Part shown: in pieces, positions 1 through 9,339 of the stretch
Position numbering within the stretch: the first letter of the stretch is position 1
How the letters are laid out: each line of letters opens with the position of its first letter
Source: Burkholderiaceae bacterium
GTDB lineage: Bacteria > Pseudomonadota > Gammaproteobacteria > Burkholderiales > Burkholderiaceae_E
DNA length: 36,924 bases
Assembly: GCA_024643785.1 (NCBI GenBank)
Contig: JAHEMI010000015.1
Coordinates: 1 to 36,924 of the forward strand
Direction of reading: 5' to 3'
Program-made: the position numbers and the translations under genes
Notes under the pieces: model-generated
What the model was told of the DNA's origin: nothing
What the model saw: the letters and a program-made list of their open reading frames with translations, nothing else
Database searches by the model: none

Positions 1-28
1 GCAGATGGTTCGCGAGCGACGCGGGTGA
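1..28 (+). CDS. C-terminal tail of an upstream gene (possibly dxr), cut by the window edge
   Basis: The frame starting at base 2 reads eight codons and stops at TGA 26-28, which overlaps the GTG start of rseP at 25-27 (GTGA). The same kind of 4-nt overlap occurs twice more in this operon (lpxD/fabZ and rnhB/methyltransferase), which supports a real upstream coding end. In related bacteria dxr, cdsA or uppS usually precedes rseP. Eight residues are too few to identify the gene, so dxr is inference from family gene order only. Confidence 0.4.
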
Positions 29-1386
29 GCATGGTGGAGACGCTCTTGGCATTTCTGGTGGCGCTGACGCTGCTGATCTTCGTTCACGAATTGGGCCATT
101 ACCTGGCGGCGCGGCGCTGCGGCGTGAAGGTGCTGCGTTTCTCGATCGGCTTCGGCAAGCCGCTGCTGCGCTGGCGGGTTGGGCGCGACCAGACCGAGTG
201 GGCGATCGGTGCGGTGCCGCTTGGCGGCTACGTCAAGATGCTCGACGAACGCGAACAGACGGTGCCAATCGATCCGGCCGAACTGGGGCGGGCTTTCAAC
301 CGCCAGTCACTGTGGGCCCGGTCGGTAGTGGTGATCGCCGGTCCGGCGGCCAACTTCCTGCTGGCGATCGCCCTCTACGCATTGCTCGGCGTGGCCGGCA
401 CCGAGGAGCCGGCCCCGGTAGTGGCGGCGCCACCGCCAGCCAGTGCCGCGGCCCAGGCCGGCGTGCAGGCCCTGGATCGCATCGTCGGGGTGAACGGCAA
501 CAAGGTCGTCTCCTGGCACGAGTTGCGCATGAAACTGATCGAGCCGGTGCTCGAGCGTGACCTGGTGGCACTGGAGGTGGAACGCGACGGCGCACGGCGG
601 ACACTGGAGTTGGCGCTGGGGGCGGTGCCGGTGGTCGAGGCGGAGAGCAATTTCCTGCCCACTCTGGGCCTCGAACTGGCCCCCGGTCGGGTCGTTCTCG
701 GTGCGCTTGCGGCCAAAGGCGCTGCGCAGGGCGCCGGATTGCAGGAGGGCGACGAGGTACTCGCAGTCGACGGCCGCCCGGTCGGTGGCAGCCGTGCCCT
801 GGTCGAACTGGTCAGGGGGAGTCCGGCCAAGATACTGGAGTTGCGGGTGCTGCGCCAGGGTGCCGAACTGACGATTCCCGTTCCGGTCGACGCCGTTGAC
901 GACGAGTCGGCGGACGGGGCCGGCAAGCGGGTCGGCAAGATCGGTGCGGTCCTGCATGAGCATCTGCTGATGGAGACCGTGCGCTACGGTCCGCTGGCCG
1001 CGATCGGCGAGGGTGCGCGCAAGACCTGGGACATGTCCTGGTTCTCGCTGCGCATGTTCGGCAAGATGATCGTCGGGGAACTGTCGATGCGCAACCTCAG
1101 CGGCCCGGTTACGATCGCCGACCTGGCGGGGCGCACCGCCAGGATCGGCTGGCAGGCCTATGTGAATTTCCTCGCGCTGGTCAGCATCAGCCTCGGGGTT
1201 CTGAATATGTTGCCGGTCCCGGTGCTCGACGGGGGGCATTTGGTATATTACGCACTCGAAGGACTGCGGAGGCGACCGCTTTCGGAGCGCTTCATCGAGA
1301 CCACGCAGAAGGCGGGTATCGGCTTCATCGTGCTGTTGATGGCCGTGGCCCTGTTCAACGACTTTGTCCGCCTGTTCGGGCCCTGA
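25..1386 (+). CDS. rseP: RseP intramembrane site-2 zinc metalloprotease
   Basis: Inner-membrane M50 protease that in the known family cuts anti-sigma factor RseA in the sigma-E envelope stress cascade and clears signal peptides. The 453-residue protein has the zinc motif HELGH at residues 21-25 in the first membrane segment. Two PDZ-like regions fill the middle (about 115-300). The second metal-ligand motif, LDGGH with D402, lies near the C-terminus and is followed by a last hydrophobic helix. Length matches the usual 450. GTG at 25 overlaps the upstream stop; ATG at 31 is an alternative start. bamA begins 7 bases after the stop, so protease and outer-membrane assembly genes are co-transcribed, as in many proteobacteria. 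Confidence 0.96.
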   Translation: MSMVETLLAFLVALTLLIFVHELGHYLAARRCGVKVLRFSIGFGKPLLRWRVGRDQTEWAIGAVPLGGYVKMLDEREQTVPIDPAELGRAFNRQSLWARSVVVIAGPAANFLLAIALYALLGVAGTEEPAPVVAAPPPASAAAQAGVQALDRIVGVNGNKVVSWHELRMKLIEPVLERDLVALEVERDGARRTLELALGAVPVVEAESNFLPTLGLELAPGRVVLGALAAKGAAQGAGLQEGDEVLAVDGRPVGGSRALVELVRGSPAKILELRVLRQGAELTIPVPVDAVDDESADGAGKRVGKIGAVLHEHLLMETVRYGPLAAIGEGARKTWDMSWFSLRMFGKMIVGELSMRNLSGPVTIADLAGRTARIGWQAYVNFLALVSISLGVLNMLPVPVLDGGHLVYYALEGLRRRPLSERFIETTQKAGIGFIVLLMAVALFNDFVRLFGP

Positions 1387-1393
1387 ACCACCA

Positions 1394-3751
1394 ATGACAC
1401 TATTCAGACCATATCGGCATGGCGCGCTGCGCTTGGCAATCAAACCGCTGGCGGCCGCAATCATGGCGCTGATGGTGCACGCGGCCGTGGCGTTCGAGCC
1501 CTTCACGGTGAGCGACATCCGCATCGAGGGCGCCCAGCGCACCGAGCCGGGGACGGTTTTCAACTACCTGCCGGTCAAGGTGGGCGAACGCTTCACGCAG
1601 GAACAATCCGATGAAGCGGTGCGGGCGCTGTTCGCCACCGGCTTCTTCCGCGACGTCCGCCTGGAAGTCGATGGCACGGTGCTGGTGGTCTATCTGGAGG
1701 AACGCCCGGCGATAGCCTCGGTCGACGTCACCGGAACCAAGGAGTTCGAGAAGGACGCCGTGATCAAGGTGCTGCGCGACAGCGGCCTGGGCGAGGCGCG
1801 CATCTTCGATCGCAGCCTGCTCGATCGTGCCGAGCAGGAGCTCAAGCGCCAGTACCTCTCGCGCGGCAAGTACGCGGTGCGGATCACCACGACCATGACC
1901 CCGCTGCCGCGCAACCGGGTGGGGCTGGTGCTGGCGGTGGACGAAGGCGAGACGGCACGGATCACCGATATCAGCATCGTCGGCAATCGGGCGTTCAGTG
2001 AAAAGGAACTGCGCAACCAGATGTCGCTGTCGACTCCGACCTGGATGTCCTGGTACACCAAGAATGACCAATACGCGCGCGAGAAGCTTGCCGCCGACAT
2101 CGAGACCCTGCGTTCGTACTATCTGGATCGCGGCTACCTGGAGTTCTCGCTGGAATCGACCCAGGTCTCGATCTCGCCCGGCAAGGAGGACGTTCACCTG
2201 ACCCTGGTGCTCAAGGAGGGCGAGGTCTTCACGTTCGCCGGCGCCACGCTCGGTGGCGACCTGCTCGGTCGCGAGGCGGAGCTCAAGGCCTTGCTCAGCA
2301 TGCAGGCTGGTGAAACCTACTCGGGCGGCAAGCTCAACGATTCGACCAAGCGCATGACCGACCGCCTTGGCGAGCTGGGCTATGCGTTCGCCAATGTGTC
2401 AACGGTGCCGAACATCGATCGCGCCAAGCGCACGGTGACCTTCCAGCTGGTTGTCGATCCCGGCCCGCGGGTCTATGTGCGCAAGATCAACGTGAGCGGC
2501 AACATCACGACCCGCGACGTCGTCATCAGGCGGGAACTGCGGCAGTACGAGAATGCCTGGTACGACGCCGAAAGGATTCGCCTCTCCAAGGTAAGGGTGG
2601 AGCGGCTGGGGTATTTCACCGACGTCAAGGTCGACCCGTCACCGGTTCCAGGAGCCTCCGACCAGGTCGACCTCAATGTCACGGTTACCGAGCAGCGTAC
2701 CGGCAGCCTCAACCTCGGATTCGGATTCTCCACGGCCGACAAGCTGATCCTGACGGCGTCGATCAACCAGCAGAATTTCCTCGGAACCGGGAAATCGCTG
2801 GGGCTGAGCTTGAACACCAGTCGGGTGTCGCGCACCTTGTCGATTGCCTACACCGATCCCTACTACACCGCGGACGGCGTGAGCCGCACGGTCGAGCTCT
2901 ACACCCGTACCTTCGACGGCGCCGAACTGTCGCTGGGCGATTACAGCCTGCGTTCGACCGGATTCGGATTGCGTTTCGGAATCCCGTATACCGAGGTCGA
3001 CCGGGTGTCGATGGGGCTCTCCGCCGAGAACAGCCGGGTCTCATTGGGGCTGAACGCCCCTGAGCGCTACATTCAGTACGTTTACGGGGTCTACGATCCA
3101 GTTACCGGCGAGTTGCTGGAGCCAGGTTATGGGACATCGTCCAACTCGCTGCTCGCCAACCTGGCCTGGAGCCGCGACCAGCGTGACAGCCCGATCATGC
3201 CCAATCGCGGCCGCTACCAGGTGGCCACGCTGGAAGTGACGCTGCCGGTAGGTGACTTGCGCTACTACCGCCTCGGCTACCAGGACCAGTGGTACCGGCC
3301 GCTCAACAAGGACATTACCCTGGGGCTCTTCGCTGACCTGGGCTATGGCGGCGCTATCGGCACCACCCAGTACCCGACCTTCAAGAACTACTACGCTGGC
3401 GGCATCGGCTCGGTGCGCGGCTACGAGACCAGCTCGCTTGGACCGGGCGTCGATCCGGTCGCGAATACCCCATTGGGCGGGCAAATCAAGATGATCGGGA
3501 GCGCCGAGATCAGCGTTCCGATCTTTGGCACCGGCAACGATCGCAGCTTCCGCAGCTTCTTCTTCTTCGATGCCGGCAACGTGTTTCCGACCGGCGGGGT
3601 CGACCTGGGCGAGCTGCGCTATTCGGCGGGCTTCGGCCTGACCTGGATTTCTCCGATCGGTCCCATGAAGTTCAGCTACGGATTCCCGCTCGGGCGTAAG
3701 CCCGAGGATCGGGTGCAGCACCTCCAGTTCCAGGTCGGCACCGGGTTCTGA
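1394..3751 (+). CDS. bamA: BamA, outer-membrane protein assembly factor
   Basis: Central Omp85 subunit of the BAM complex, which inserts beta-barrel proteins into the outer membrane. The start at ATG 1394 is preferred over an in-frame TTG at 1364 because it gives a classical signal peptide (basic N-terminus, hydrophobic core, cleavage after HAAVA). The mature protein has five POTRA repeats (roughly residues 25-345), each opening with the IRIEG/ISIVG/INVSG type strand. A C-terminal beta-barrel follows, with the conserved SVRGY lid motif and a terminal phenylalanine typical of outer-membrane proteins. The length of 785 residues is close to E. coli's 810. It lies between rseP and skp, the conserved order. 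Confidence 0.97.
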   Translation: MTLFRPYRHGALRLAIKPLAAAIMALMVHAAVAFEPFTVSDIRIEGAQRTEPGTVFNYLPVKVGERFTQEQSDEAVRALFATGFFRDVRLEVDGTVLVVYLEERPAIASVDVTGTKEFEKDAVIKVLRDSGLGEARIFDRSLLDRAEQELKRQYLSRGKYAVRITTTMTPLPRNRVGLVLAVDEGETARITDISIVGNRAFSEKELRNQMSLSTPTWMSWYTKNDQYAREKLAADIETLRSYYLDRGYLEFSLESTQVSISPGKEDVHLTLVLKEGEVFTFAGATLGGDLLGREAELKALLSMQAGETYSGGKLNDSTKRMTDRLGELGYAFANVSTVPNIDRAKRTVTFQLVVDPGPRVYVRKINVSGNITTRDVVIRRELRQYENAWYDAERIRLSKVRVERLGYFTDVKVDPSPVPGASDQVDLNVTVTEQRTGSLNLGFGFSTADKLILTASINQQNFLGTGKSLGLSLNTSRVSRTLSIAYTDPYYTADGVSRTVELYTRTFDGAELSLGDYSLRSTGFGLRFGIPYTEVDRVSMGLSAENSRVSLGLNAPERYIQYVYGVYDPVTGELLEPGYGTSSNSLLANLAWSRDQRDSPIMPNRGRYQVATLEVTLPVGDLRYYRLGYQDQWYRPLNKDITLGLFADLGYGGAIGTTQYPTFKNYYAGGIGSVRGYETSSLGPGVDPVANTPLGGQIKMIGSAEISVPIFGTGNDRSFRSFFFFDAGNVFPTGGVDLGELRYSAGFGLTWISPIGPMKFSYGFPLGRKPEDRVQHLQFQVGTGF

Positions 3752-3839
3752 GTGCGAGAAATCAGATCGGGCATGCCGCAGCTGCCGACCCTTGTGCGAC
3801 AATTTGCGCGTTGAAGTGCGCTCGTTGAGGATTTGACGA

Positions 3840-4343
3840 ATGAAGCTTGCATCTAAATGGCTGGGTATCGTCCTGGTCGCAGTGGCGTTGCCGGTGTTGG
3901 CCCAGGACGGGCTCAAGCTCGGTTATGTCAATACCGAACGGATTCTGCGTGAAGCTGCCCCTGCCAAGGCTTCGCAGCAGCGACTCGAACAGGAATTCAG
4001 CAAGCGCGACAAGGAACTGCAGGAGATGACCGCGCGGCTGAAGACTCTTGGGGAGAAACTGGACCGCGAGGGCACTGTGCTCTCCGAGGGGGATCGCCAG
4101 CGCCGCCAGCGGGAATTCTCCGATCTCGAGAAGGACCTGCAACGCAAGCAGCGGGAATTCCGCGAGGATCTCAACCAGCGCCGCAACGAGGAACTCGCAA
4201 GCGTGATCGAGAAGGCGAATCGGGCGATTCGGCAGATCGCCGACCAGGAAAAATTCGACTTCGTCTTCCAGGATGTTGTCTTCGCGAGTCCTCGGGTTGA
4301 CCTGACCGACAAGGTCCTCAAGGCGCTCGTCAACACGAAGTAA
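3840..4343 (+). CDS. skp: Skp/OmpH periplasmic chaperone
   Basis: Holds unfolded outer-membrane proteins in the periplasm and delivers them to BAM. The 167-residue product starts with a signal peptide cleaved after about residue 21 (VLA before QD). The conserved GYVNTERIL strand follows, then a long charged coiled-coil hairpin (about 45-125, rich in Glu, Arg, Gln) and a closing strand region with [18 protein letters not shown] ribosome site lies 9 bases before ATG 3840. The 88-base gap after bamA is the largest within the block and could hold a local promoter, but I see no convincing one. Confidence 0.95.
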   Translation: MKLASKWLGIVLVAVALPVLAQDGLKLGYVNTERILREAAPAKASQQRLEQEFSKRDKELQEMTARLKTLGEKLDREGTVLSEGDRQRRQREFSDLEKDLQRKQREFREDLNQRRNEELASVIEKANRAIRQIADQEKFDFVFQDVVFASPRVDLTDKVLKALVNTK

Positions 4344-4362
4344 TTCCACCGGGCCGTCCAAC

Positions 4363-5421
4363 GTGCGCAGGCTCGAACGGCCCGTCTCCCTGGCTCAGAT
4401 CGCCGAGTTGCTCGGCGCCGTGCGCAAGGAAGGCGCACCTGATATCGCGTTGACCAGGCTGGCCAGCCTGGCATCGGCGGAGCCCGGCGACCTCAGTTTT
4501 CTCAGCGATGCGCGCTACGGTGCGCTGGCCGGACAGTCTCGTGCCAGCGCCGTGCTGGTCACTGAAGGGCTGGTCGCAACCCTTGCCCCGACAGCCCAGC
4601 CACTGGTGGTGGCCGACCCCTACCTGGCATTCGCGAAGGCCGCACGGTGGTTCGAGGCCCAGCTCAACAACGCCGGCGGCCAGCCTGCCGGGATCGCCGC
4701 GACGGCGACGGTGCACCCGGGAGCAATACTCGGCACCGGGGTTACTGTCGGGGCCAGGGCGGTCATCGAGGCGGGCGCCGAAATCGGGGCGGACACGCTG
4801 GTCGGCCCGGGCGCGGTGATCGGTGCCGGGGTGACAATCGGCCCGGGCTCGCGGATTGCCGCCAACGTGACCGTCTACCAGGACTGCGTGATCGGACGGG
4901 CCGCGATAGTCCATTCCGGAACGGTGATCGGCTCCGATGGTTTCGGCTTCGCCCGCGAAGATGGCCGCTGGGTAAAGATCCCGCAACTGGGCAGGGTGGT
5001 GATCGGCGACGATGTCGAAATCGGTGCCAACTGCGCGCTCGATCGTGGCGCACTTGACGATACCGTGATCGGGGATGGCTGCAAGCTGGACAATCTCATC
5101 CAGATCGCCCATAACGTCCGCATCGGCGCGCATTCGGCGCTTGCCGGCTGCGTTGGGGTGGCAGGGAGCGCCAGGATCGGTGAGCGCTGCATGATCGGCG
5201 GTGGCGCCGGGATCCTCGGGCACCTCGAAATTTGTGATGACGTGGTGATTTCGGCGATGAGCCTGGTGACGCGCTCGATCACCGCGCCGGGTTTCTACAC
5301 GGGGGTGTTCCCGTTGATGGAAAACCGCGATTGGGAAAAATCCGGAGTACTGGTGCGGCAGTTGCCCCAAATGCGCCAGCGTCTGCGTGAACTGGAACGA
5401 ATGACCAAGGAGAAGAAATGA
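4363..5421 (+). CDS. lpxD: LpxD, UDP-3-O-acylglucosamine N-acyltransferase
   Basis: Third acyl step of lipid A synthesis: adds a 3-hydroxyacyl chain from ACP to the 2-amino group of UDP-3-O-acyl-glucosamine. The N-terminal uridine-binding domain (about 1-105) is followed by a left-handed beta-helix of hexapeptide repeats (about 110-310). The catalytic histidine is in the IAHNVRIG motif (H250). A C-terminal helix carries the [11 protein letters not shown] segment. The length of 352 residues is typical. The GTG start at 4363 lies 19 bases after skp. The stop TGA overlaps fabZ's ATG (ATGA 5418-5421), implying translational coupling. Confidence 0.97.
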   Translation: MRRLERPVSLAQIAELLGAVRKEGAPDIALTRLASLASAEPGDLSFLSDARYGALAGQSRASAVLVTEGLVATLAPTAQPLVVADPYLAFAKAARWFEAQLNNAGGQPAGIAATATVHPGAILGTGVTVGARAVIEAGAEIGADTLVGPGAVIGAGVTIGPGSRIAANVTVYQDCVIGRAAIVHSGTVIGSDGFGFAREDGRWVKIPQLGRVVIGDDVEIGANCALDRGALDDTVIGDGCKLDNLIQIAHNVRIGAHSALAGCVGVAGSARIGERCMIGGGAGILGHLEICDDVVISAMSLVTRSITAPGFYTGVFPLMENRDWEKSGVLVRQLPQMRQRLRELERMTKEKK

Positions 5422-5897
5422 GCATTCTCGACATCCACGAGGTGCTCGAGCACCTGCCGCACCGCTACCCGTTCCTGCTCGTCGACCGGGTCCTGGAGCT
5501 CGAAAAGGGCAAGCGGATAGTGGCGCTCAAGAACGTCACCATCAATGAACCTTTTTTCCAGGGACATTTTCCGCACCACCCGGTGATGCCCGGGGTGCTG
5601 CAGATCGAAGCCCTGGCCCAGGCCGCCGGCATTCTTTCGTTCCAGACCATGGGGCGGCGCTCCGACGACCGCTCGGTCTATTACTTCGTCGGCATCGACC
5701 ACGCCCGCTTCAAGCGCCCGGTGATGCCCGGTGACCAGCTCCGGCTCGAGGTCGAGATCGTGCGCATGTCGCGCTCGATCTGGAAATATGCCGGGCGCGC
5801 ACTGGTTGACGGTGCGTTGGCCGCCGAGGCCGAACTGATGTGCACGCTGCGGGAAATTTCCCCGGATCCAGCCCCCACTGGCGCGCCGGCGGAGTAG
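5418..5897 (+). CDS. fabZ: FabZ, 3-hydroxyacyl-ACP dehydratase
   Basis: Hot-dog-fold dehydratase of fatty acid elongation; it competes with LpxA and LpxD for 3-hydroxyacyl-ACP and so balances phospholipid against lipid A. The 159-residue product shows [12 protein letters not shown] near the N-terminus, then [12 protein letters not shown] with catalytic H50, and the partner glutamate E64 in [10 protein letters not shown] strong AAGGAGA ribosome site lies inside the end of lpxD, and the start overlaps the lpxD stop by 4 nt. Its position between lpxD and lpxA is the standard proteobacterial order. Confidence 0.98.
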   Translation: MSILDIHEVLEHLPHRYPFLLVDRVLELEKGKRIVALKNVTINEPFFQGHFPHHPVMPGVLQIEALAQAAGILSFQTMGRRSDDRSVYYFVGIDHARFKRPVMPGDQLRLEVEIVRMSRSIWKYAGRALVDGALAAEAELMCTLREISPDPAPTGAPAE

Positions 5898-5903
5898 CGG
5901 CGG

Positions 5904-6692
5904 ATGGGTTTGATACACGAAAGCGCGGTCATCGATTCGCGCGCGGAACTCGACTCATCGGTCAGCGTCGGGGCATATGCGGTGATCGGCGCGGGCGTTC
6001 GTGTCGGGCCAAAGACCAGCATCGCCGCCCACTGCGTGATCGAGGGCCCGGTAACGATCGGACCGGACAATAGCTTCTTCCCGTTCTGCTCGATCGGGGC
6101 CGCCCCCCAGGACAAGAAATACGCCGGCGAGCCGACCGAACTCGTCATTGGCGCCGGCAATACCGTGCGCGAGTTCGTCACCATGAACCGCGGCACTGCG
6201 CAGGGCGGCGGAGTGACGCGCGTGGGCGACGACAACTGGGTCATGGCCTACGTCCACGTGGCCCACGACTGCGTGCTCGGAAACCATACGATCCTTGCCA
6301 ACACCACCAACCTTGCCGGCCACGTCGAGGTTGGCGATTACGTGATTCTGGGCGGCTACACCGGCGTGCACCAGTTCTGCAAGATCGGCGCCCACGCGAT
6401 GAGCGGGGTGGGTAGCGTGGTGCTCCACGACATTCCGCCGTTCGTGATGGTTTCGGGCAACAGCGCCCAGGCCCACGGCATCAACACCGAGGGGCTGCGC
6501 AGGCGCGGGTTCTCGGCCGAGCGGATCAAGTCTCTGCGCCGTGCCTACCGGACCATCTACAAGTCCGGGCTGACTCTCGAGCAGGCCCGCAAGGACCTGC
6601 GTGATGGCGCCGCACTTGATGTCCAGGCGGCGCCCGATCTGCTCCTGCTGGCCGATTTTCTCGATGGTGTCACCCGGGGGATCGTGCGCTGA
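5904..6692 (+). CDS. lpxA: LpxA, UDP-N-acetylglucosamine acyltransferase
   Basis: First step of lipid A synthesis: moves a 3-hydroxyacyl chain from ACP to the 3-OH of UDP-GlcNAc in the cytoplasm. The 262-residue protein is a left-handed beta-helix of hexapeptide repeats over about 1-180. The active-site motif YVHVAHDC has H121, equivalent to E. coli H125. A C-terminal helical domain contains NTEGLRRRGFS, and length equals the E. coli enzyme. ATG 5904 lies 6 bases after fabZ. The stop TGA shares its A with the ATG of lpxB (TGATG at 6690-6694). Confidence 0.98.
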   Translation: MGLIHESAVIDSRAELDSSVSVGAYAVIGAGVRVGPKTSIAAHCVIEGPVTIGPDNSFFPFCSIGAAPQDKKYAGEPTELVIGAGNTVREFVTMNRGTAQGGGVTRVGDDNWVMAYVHVAHDCVLGNHTILANTTNLAGHVEVGDYVILGGYTGVHQFCKIGAHAMSGVGSVVLHDIPPFVMVSGNSAQAHGINTEGLRRRGFSAERIKSLRRAYRTIYKSGLTLEQARKDLRDGAALDVQAAPDLLLLADFLDGVTRGIVR

Positions 6693-7849
6693 TGGGTGCT
6701 GGGCCGGTCCTGTCGCTCGCGGCAGTGGCCGGCGAGAAATCCGGTGATCTGCTCGGCGCAGCGGTACTGAGTGCCCTTGGCAGTGAGCAGCGACCGCTGC
6801 AATGCGCCGGAGTCGGCGGCCCGGCCATGGCCGAGGCGGGGCTGGAGCGGTGGTGGGACATTTCGGCACTGTCGGTTAGCGGCTACGTCGAGGTTCTGCG
6901 CGAGTACCCGCGTCTGCACCGGATGCGCGAGGATCTCATCGCCAAGATCCGGGCCTGGCGACCGAGTTGTTTCCTCGGCATCGACGCCCCCGACTTCAAT
7001 CTGGCCATCGAGGCCCGGCTGCGGCGGGAGTCCATCCCGGTCGTCCATTTCATCAGCCCCTCGATCTGGGCCTGGCGGCGCGGACGCATCGACAGAATCA
7101 GGAGCGCGGTCGACCACATGCTGTTGGTGTTCCCGCACGAGCAGGAGATCTACCGCCAGGCGGGAATCCCGGCGACCTATGTCGGGCATCCGATGGCTGA
7201 CCTGATTCCGATGACCCCGGATTCGGGGCGCGCGCGCGCCGAACTGGGCATGGCGGCCAACGCGGGGGTGATCGCGCTGCTTCCCGGCAGCCGGCGCTCG
7301 GAGTTGAAATACCTGCTGGGGCCGTTCCTGGAAACCGCCGTCTGGATCAACGCGCAACGACCGGAGTTCGAGTTCGTGCTGCCGGTGGCTTCCAATGACC
7401 ACTACGACCGGATAGTCGAGCGCATTCGCGCCGCACATCTTCCCGACAGCCTGCGTTTGCGGGTGGTTTCGGGCGGATCCCACGGCGTTCTTGCGGCCTG
7501 CGATGCAGCCCTGGTGGCCAGCGGCACCGCGACTCTCGAGACCGCCCTGTTCAAGAAACCGATGGTGATCGCCTATCGCATGGGCTGGAGCAATTTCCAG
7601 ATCATGCGTCGGCTGGCATATCTGCCCCACATCGGATTGCCAAACATCCTCTGTGCCCAGGAGGTGGTGCCGGAATTCGTCCAGGCGGCGGTCGAGCCGC
7701 CGGCCATGGGCGCTGCCTTGTTGGCACAAATCGACGATCAGGGGCTGCAGGGACGCCTGCTCGAGCGCTTCACGGCGCTTCACGAACAGTTGCGCTGCGG
7801 CTGCGCCCAAAGAGCAGCCGAGGTGATCCTGGAAGTGGCCGATGGCTGA
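6692..7849 (+). CDS. lpxB: LpxB, lipid A disaccharide synthase
   Basis: GT19 glycosyltransferase that joins UDP-diacylglucosamine and lipid X into the lipid A disaccharide at the inner-membrane face. The 385-residue protein has the N-terminal [11 protein letters not shown] motif, [10 protein letters not shown] around residue 92, and [12 protein letters not shown], all hallmarks of the family. The C-terminal half has the nucleotide-sugar site with LLPGSRRSE and [11 protein letters not shown]. The start is fused to the lpxA stop. The end overlaps the rnhB start by 8 nt, so the acyltransferase, synthase and RNase HII genes are translated as one tightly coupled unit. Confidence 0.97.
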   Translation: MGAGPVLSLAAVAGEKSGDLLGAAVLSALGSEQRPLQCAGVGGPAMAEAGLERWWDISALSVSGYVEVLREYPRLHRMREDLIAKIRAWRPSCFLGIDAPDFNLAIEARLRRESIPVVHFISPSIWAWRRGRIDRIRSAVDHMLLVFPHEQEIYRQAGIPATYVGHPMADLIPMTPDSGRARAELGMAANAGVIALLPGSRRSELKYLLGPFLETAVWINAQRPEFEFVLPVASNDHYDRIVERIRAAHLPDSLRLRVVSGGSHGVLAACDAALVASGTATLETALFKKPMVIAYRMGWSNFQIMRRLAYLPHIGLPNILCAQEVVPEFVQAAVEPPAMGAALLAQIDDQGLQGRLLERFTALHEQLRCGCAQRAAEVILEVADG

Positions 7850-8474
7850 GCCAGGGCCCTGGGCCACGACGGGGCAGCTGGCGTTCGACGAACCGCTGAT
7901 CTGCGGTGTCGACGAAGCGGGCCGCGGCCCGCTCGCGGGTCCGGTCTATGCTGCTGCGGTGATCCTCGATCCTGCCCGCCCGATCGCCGGGCTGCGCGAT
8001 TCCAAGGCGCTGTCGCCGCGCCGCCGCGAGCAACTTGCGGTGCTGATCCGCGAGCGCGCCACGGCCTGGGCCATCGCCAGTGCGAGCGCGGCCGAAATAG
8101 ATGCGATCAACATTCTGCAAGCCACTTTGCTGGCGATGCGCCGCGCAGTCGACGGGCTTTCGGTCCGGCCGTCCCTGGCCCGAGTCGACGGGAATCAGGC
8201 TCCGCGCCTGAACTGCCAGGTCGAGACACTGGTGCGCGGCGACTCCCTCGAACCGGCGATTTCGGCAGCCTCGATTCTTGCCAAGACGGCGCGCGATGAA
8301 TGCCTGCGTGAGTTGCACTTGCGCTTTCCGGTCTACGGTTTCGACGGTCACAAGGGCTACCCCAGCCCCCTGCACCTGCGGCTGCTGGCCGAGCACGGGC
8401 CCTGCAGCGAGCACCGGATGAGTTTTGCGCCGGTGCGCGCCGCCGCACGCGACTCCGGGGATCGGGCATCGTGA
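7842..8474 (+). CDS. rnhB: RNase HII
   Basis: Endonuclease that removes ribonucleotides from DNA and RNA primers from hybrids. The 210-residue protein carries the invariant [14 protein letters not shown] motif, with the catalytic acidic pair D24 and E25, then [11 protein letters not shown] and the third acidic site in RVDGN. The C-terminal [10 protein letters not shown] segment is diagnostic. The short N-terminal extension (about 18 residues) is normal for betaproteobacteria. It overlaps lpxB by 8 nt, and its TGA overlaps the GTG start of the next gene (8471-8474). Linkage of lpxB and rnhB is widespread in proteobacteria. Confidence 0.97.
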   Translation: MAEPGPWATTGQLAFDEPLICGVDEAGRGPLAGPVYAAAVILDPARPIAGLRDSKALSPRRREQLAVLIRERATAWAIASASAAEIDAINILQATLLAMRRAVDGLSVRPSLARVDGNQAPRLNCQVETLVRGDSLEPAISAASILAKTARDECLRELHLRFPVYGFDGHKGYPSPLHLRLLAEHGPCSEHRMSFAPVRAAARDSGDRAS

Positions 8475-9286
8475 CCACCATCCGCTCAGCCGCCAACGAC
8501 CACTACCGCAACCTGTTGCGGCTCGGCGGCTCGGCGCGCGAGCGCCGCCGTAGCGGCCAGACCGTGATCGAGGGCATCCACCTGGTAGCGGCCTTTGTCG
8601 AGCGCTACGGGGAGCTGCGGACCCTGTTCTTGCCCGAGCGCGCCCTGGGATTGAGCGAACATGCGGCGCTGATCGCGCGCCTGGGCCGCGCGCCGACGGT
8701 GCTGGCCGATCCCCTGTTCGAGCGTGCCAGCCTGGTTGGACACGGCAACGGACCGTTGGCGGTGATCGACGTTCCGGTCCCGGCATTGCCCGAGTCCATC
8801 GCGTGCGATGTGGTCTATCTCGACCGGATCCAGGACCCGGGCAACCTCGGAACGATACTGCGCACCTGCGCTGCGGTCGGCGTAACGACCGTGATGTTGT
8901 CGCCGGAGGCCACGCCGGCCTGGTCTCCCAAGGTTTTGCGTGCCGGCATGGGCGCGCACTTTCACCTCCAGATTCACGAAGCGGTGCCGGTTGCCGTGCT
9001 CGCCGAGCGCGCGCGTGTCGACATCCTCGGGCTGCGCGCCGTCGATGCGCAGTGCCTCTACGACGTCGACCTGGTGGCACCGGCCATCTGGCTACTGGGC
9101 AATGAAGGCGCTGGCCTGGGCGAGGAGTTGATGGCGCTGCCGCGCGCTCGGGCGGTGTCGATTCCCCAGGCCGGTGCCGTTGAATCGCTCAATGTCGCGA
9201 CCGCGGCGGCAGTGGCGCTCTACGAGCAATTGCGCCAGCGCCGCAGCGCGGGGCAGGGCACAGCGACCCGTGGCGAGGTCGTGTAA
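8471..9286 (+). CDS. SpoU/TrmH-family RNA 2'-O-methyltransferase
   Basis: S-adenosylmethionine-dependent SPOUT methylase that probably methylates a ribose of rRNA or tRNA. An N-terminal substrate-binding domain (about 1-105, beginning with [13 protein letters not shown]) precedes the trefoil-knot domain. The three SpoU motifs are present: [16 protein letters not shown] (about 118-133), [13 protein letters not shown] (about 207-219) and [16 protein letters not shown] (about 238-253). The length of 271 residues fits the RlmB/TrmH group. The exact target nucleoside cannot be read from sequence, so no gene symbol is given. The GTG start overlaps the rnhB stop. It is the last gene of the lipid A operon. 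Confidence 0.92.
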   Translation: MTTIRSAANDHYRNLLRLGGSARERRRSGQTVIEGIHLVAAFVERYGELRTLFLPERALGLSEHAALIARLGRAPTVLADPLFERASLVGHGNGPLAVIDVPVPALPESIACDVVYLDRIQDPGNLGTILRTCAAVGVTTVMLSPEATPAWSPKVLRAGMGAHFHLQIHEAVPVAVLAERARVDILGLRAVDAQCLYDVDLVAPAIWLLGNEGAGLGEELMALPRARAVSIPQAGAVESLNVATAAAVALYEQLRQRRSAGQGTATRGEVV

Positions 9287-9339
9287 AGTGCTGCTCTCTG
9301 CGTCGATCAACAACGGCCCTGGGTGCGCGGGCGAATAAC

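Noticed and set aside
307-1563. 418-codon minus-strand frame antisense to rseP and bamA
   Set aside because: It lies entirely opposite well-supported genes, is rich in His, Gln and Arg from complementary codons, and has no ribosome site.
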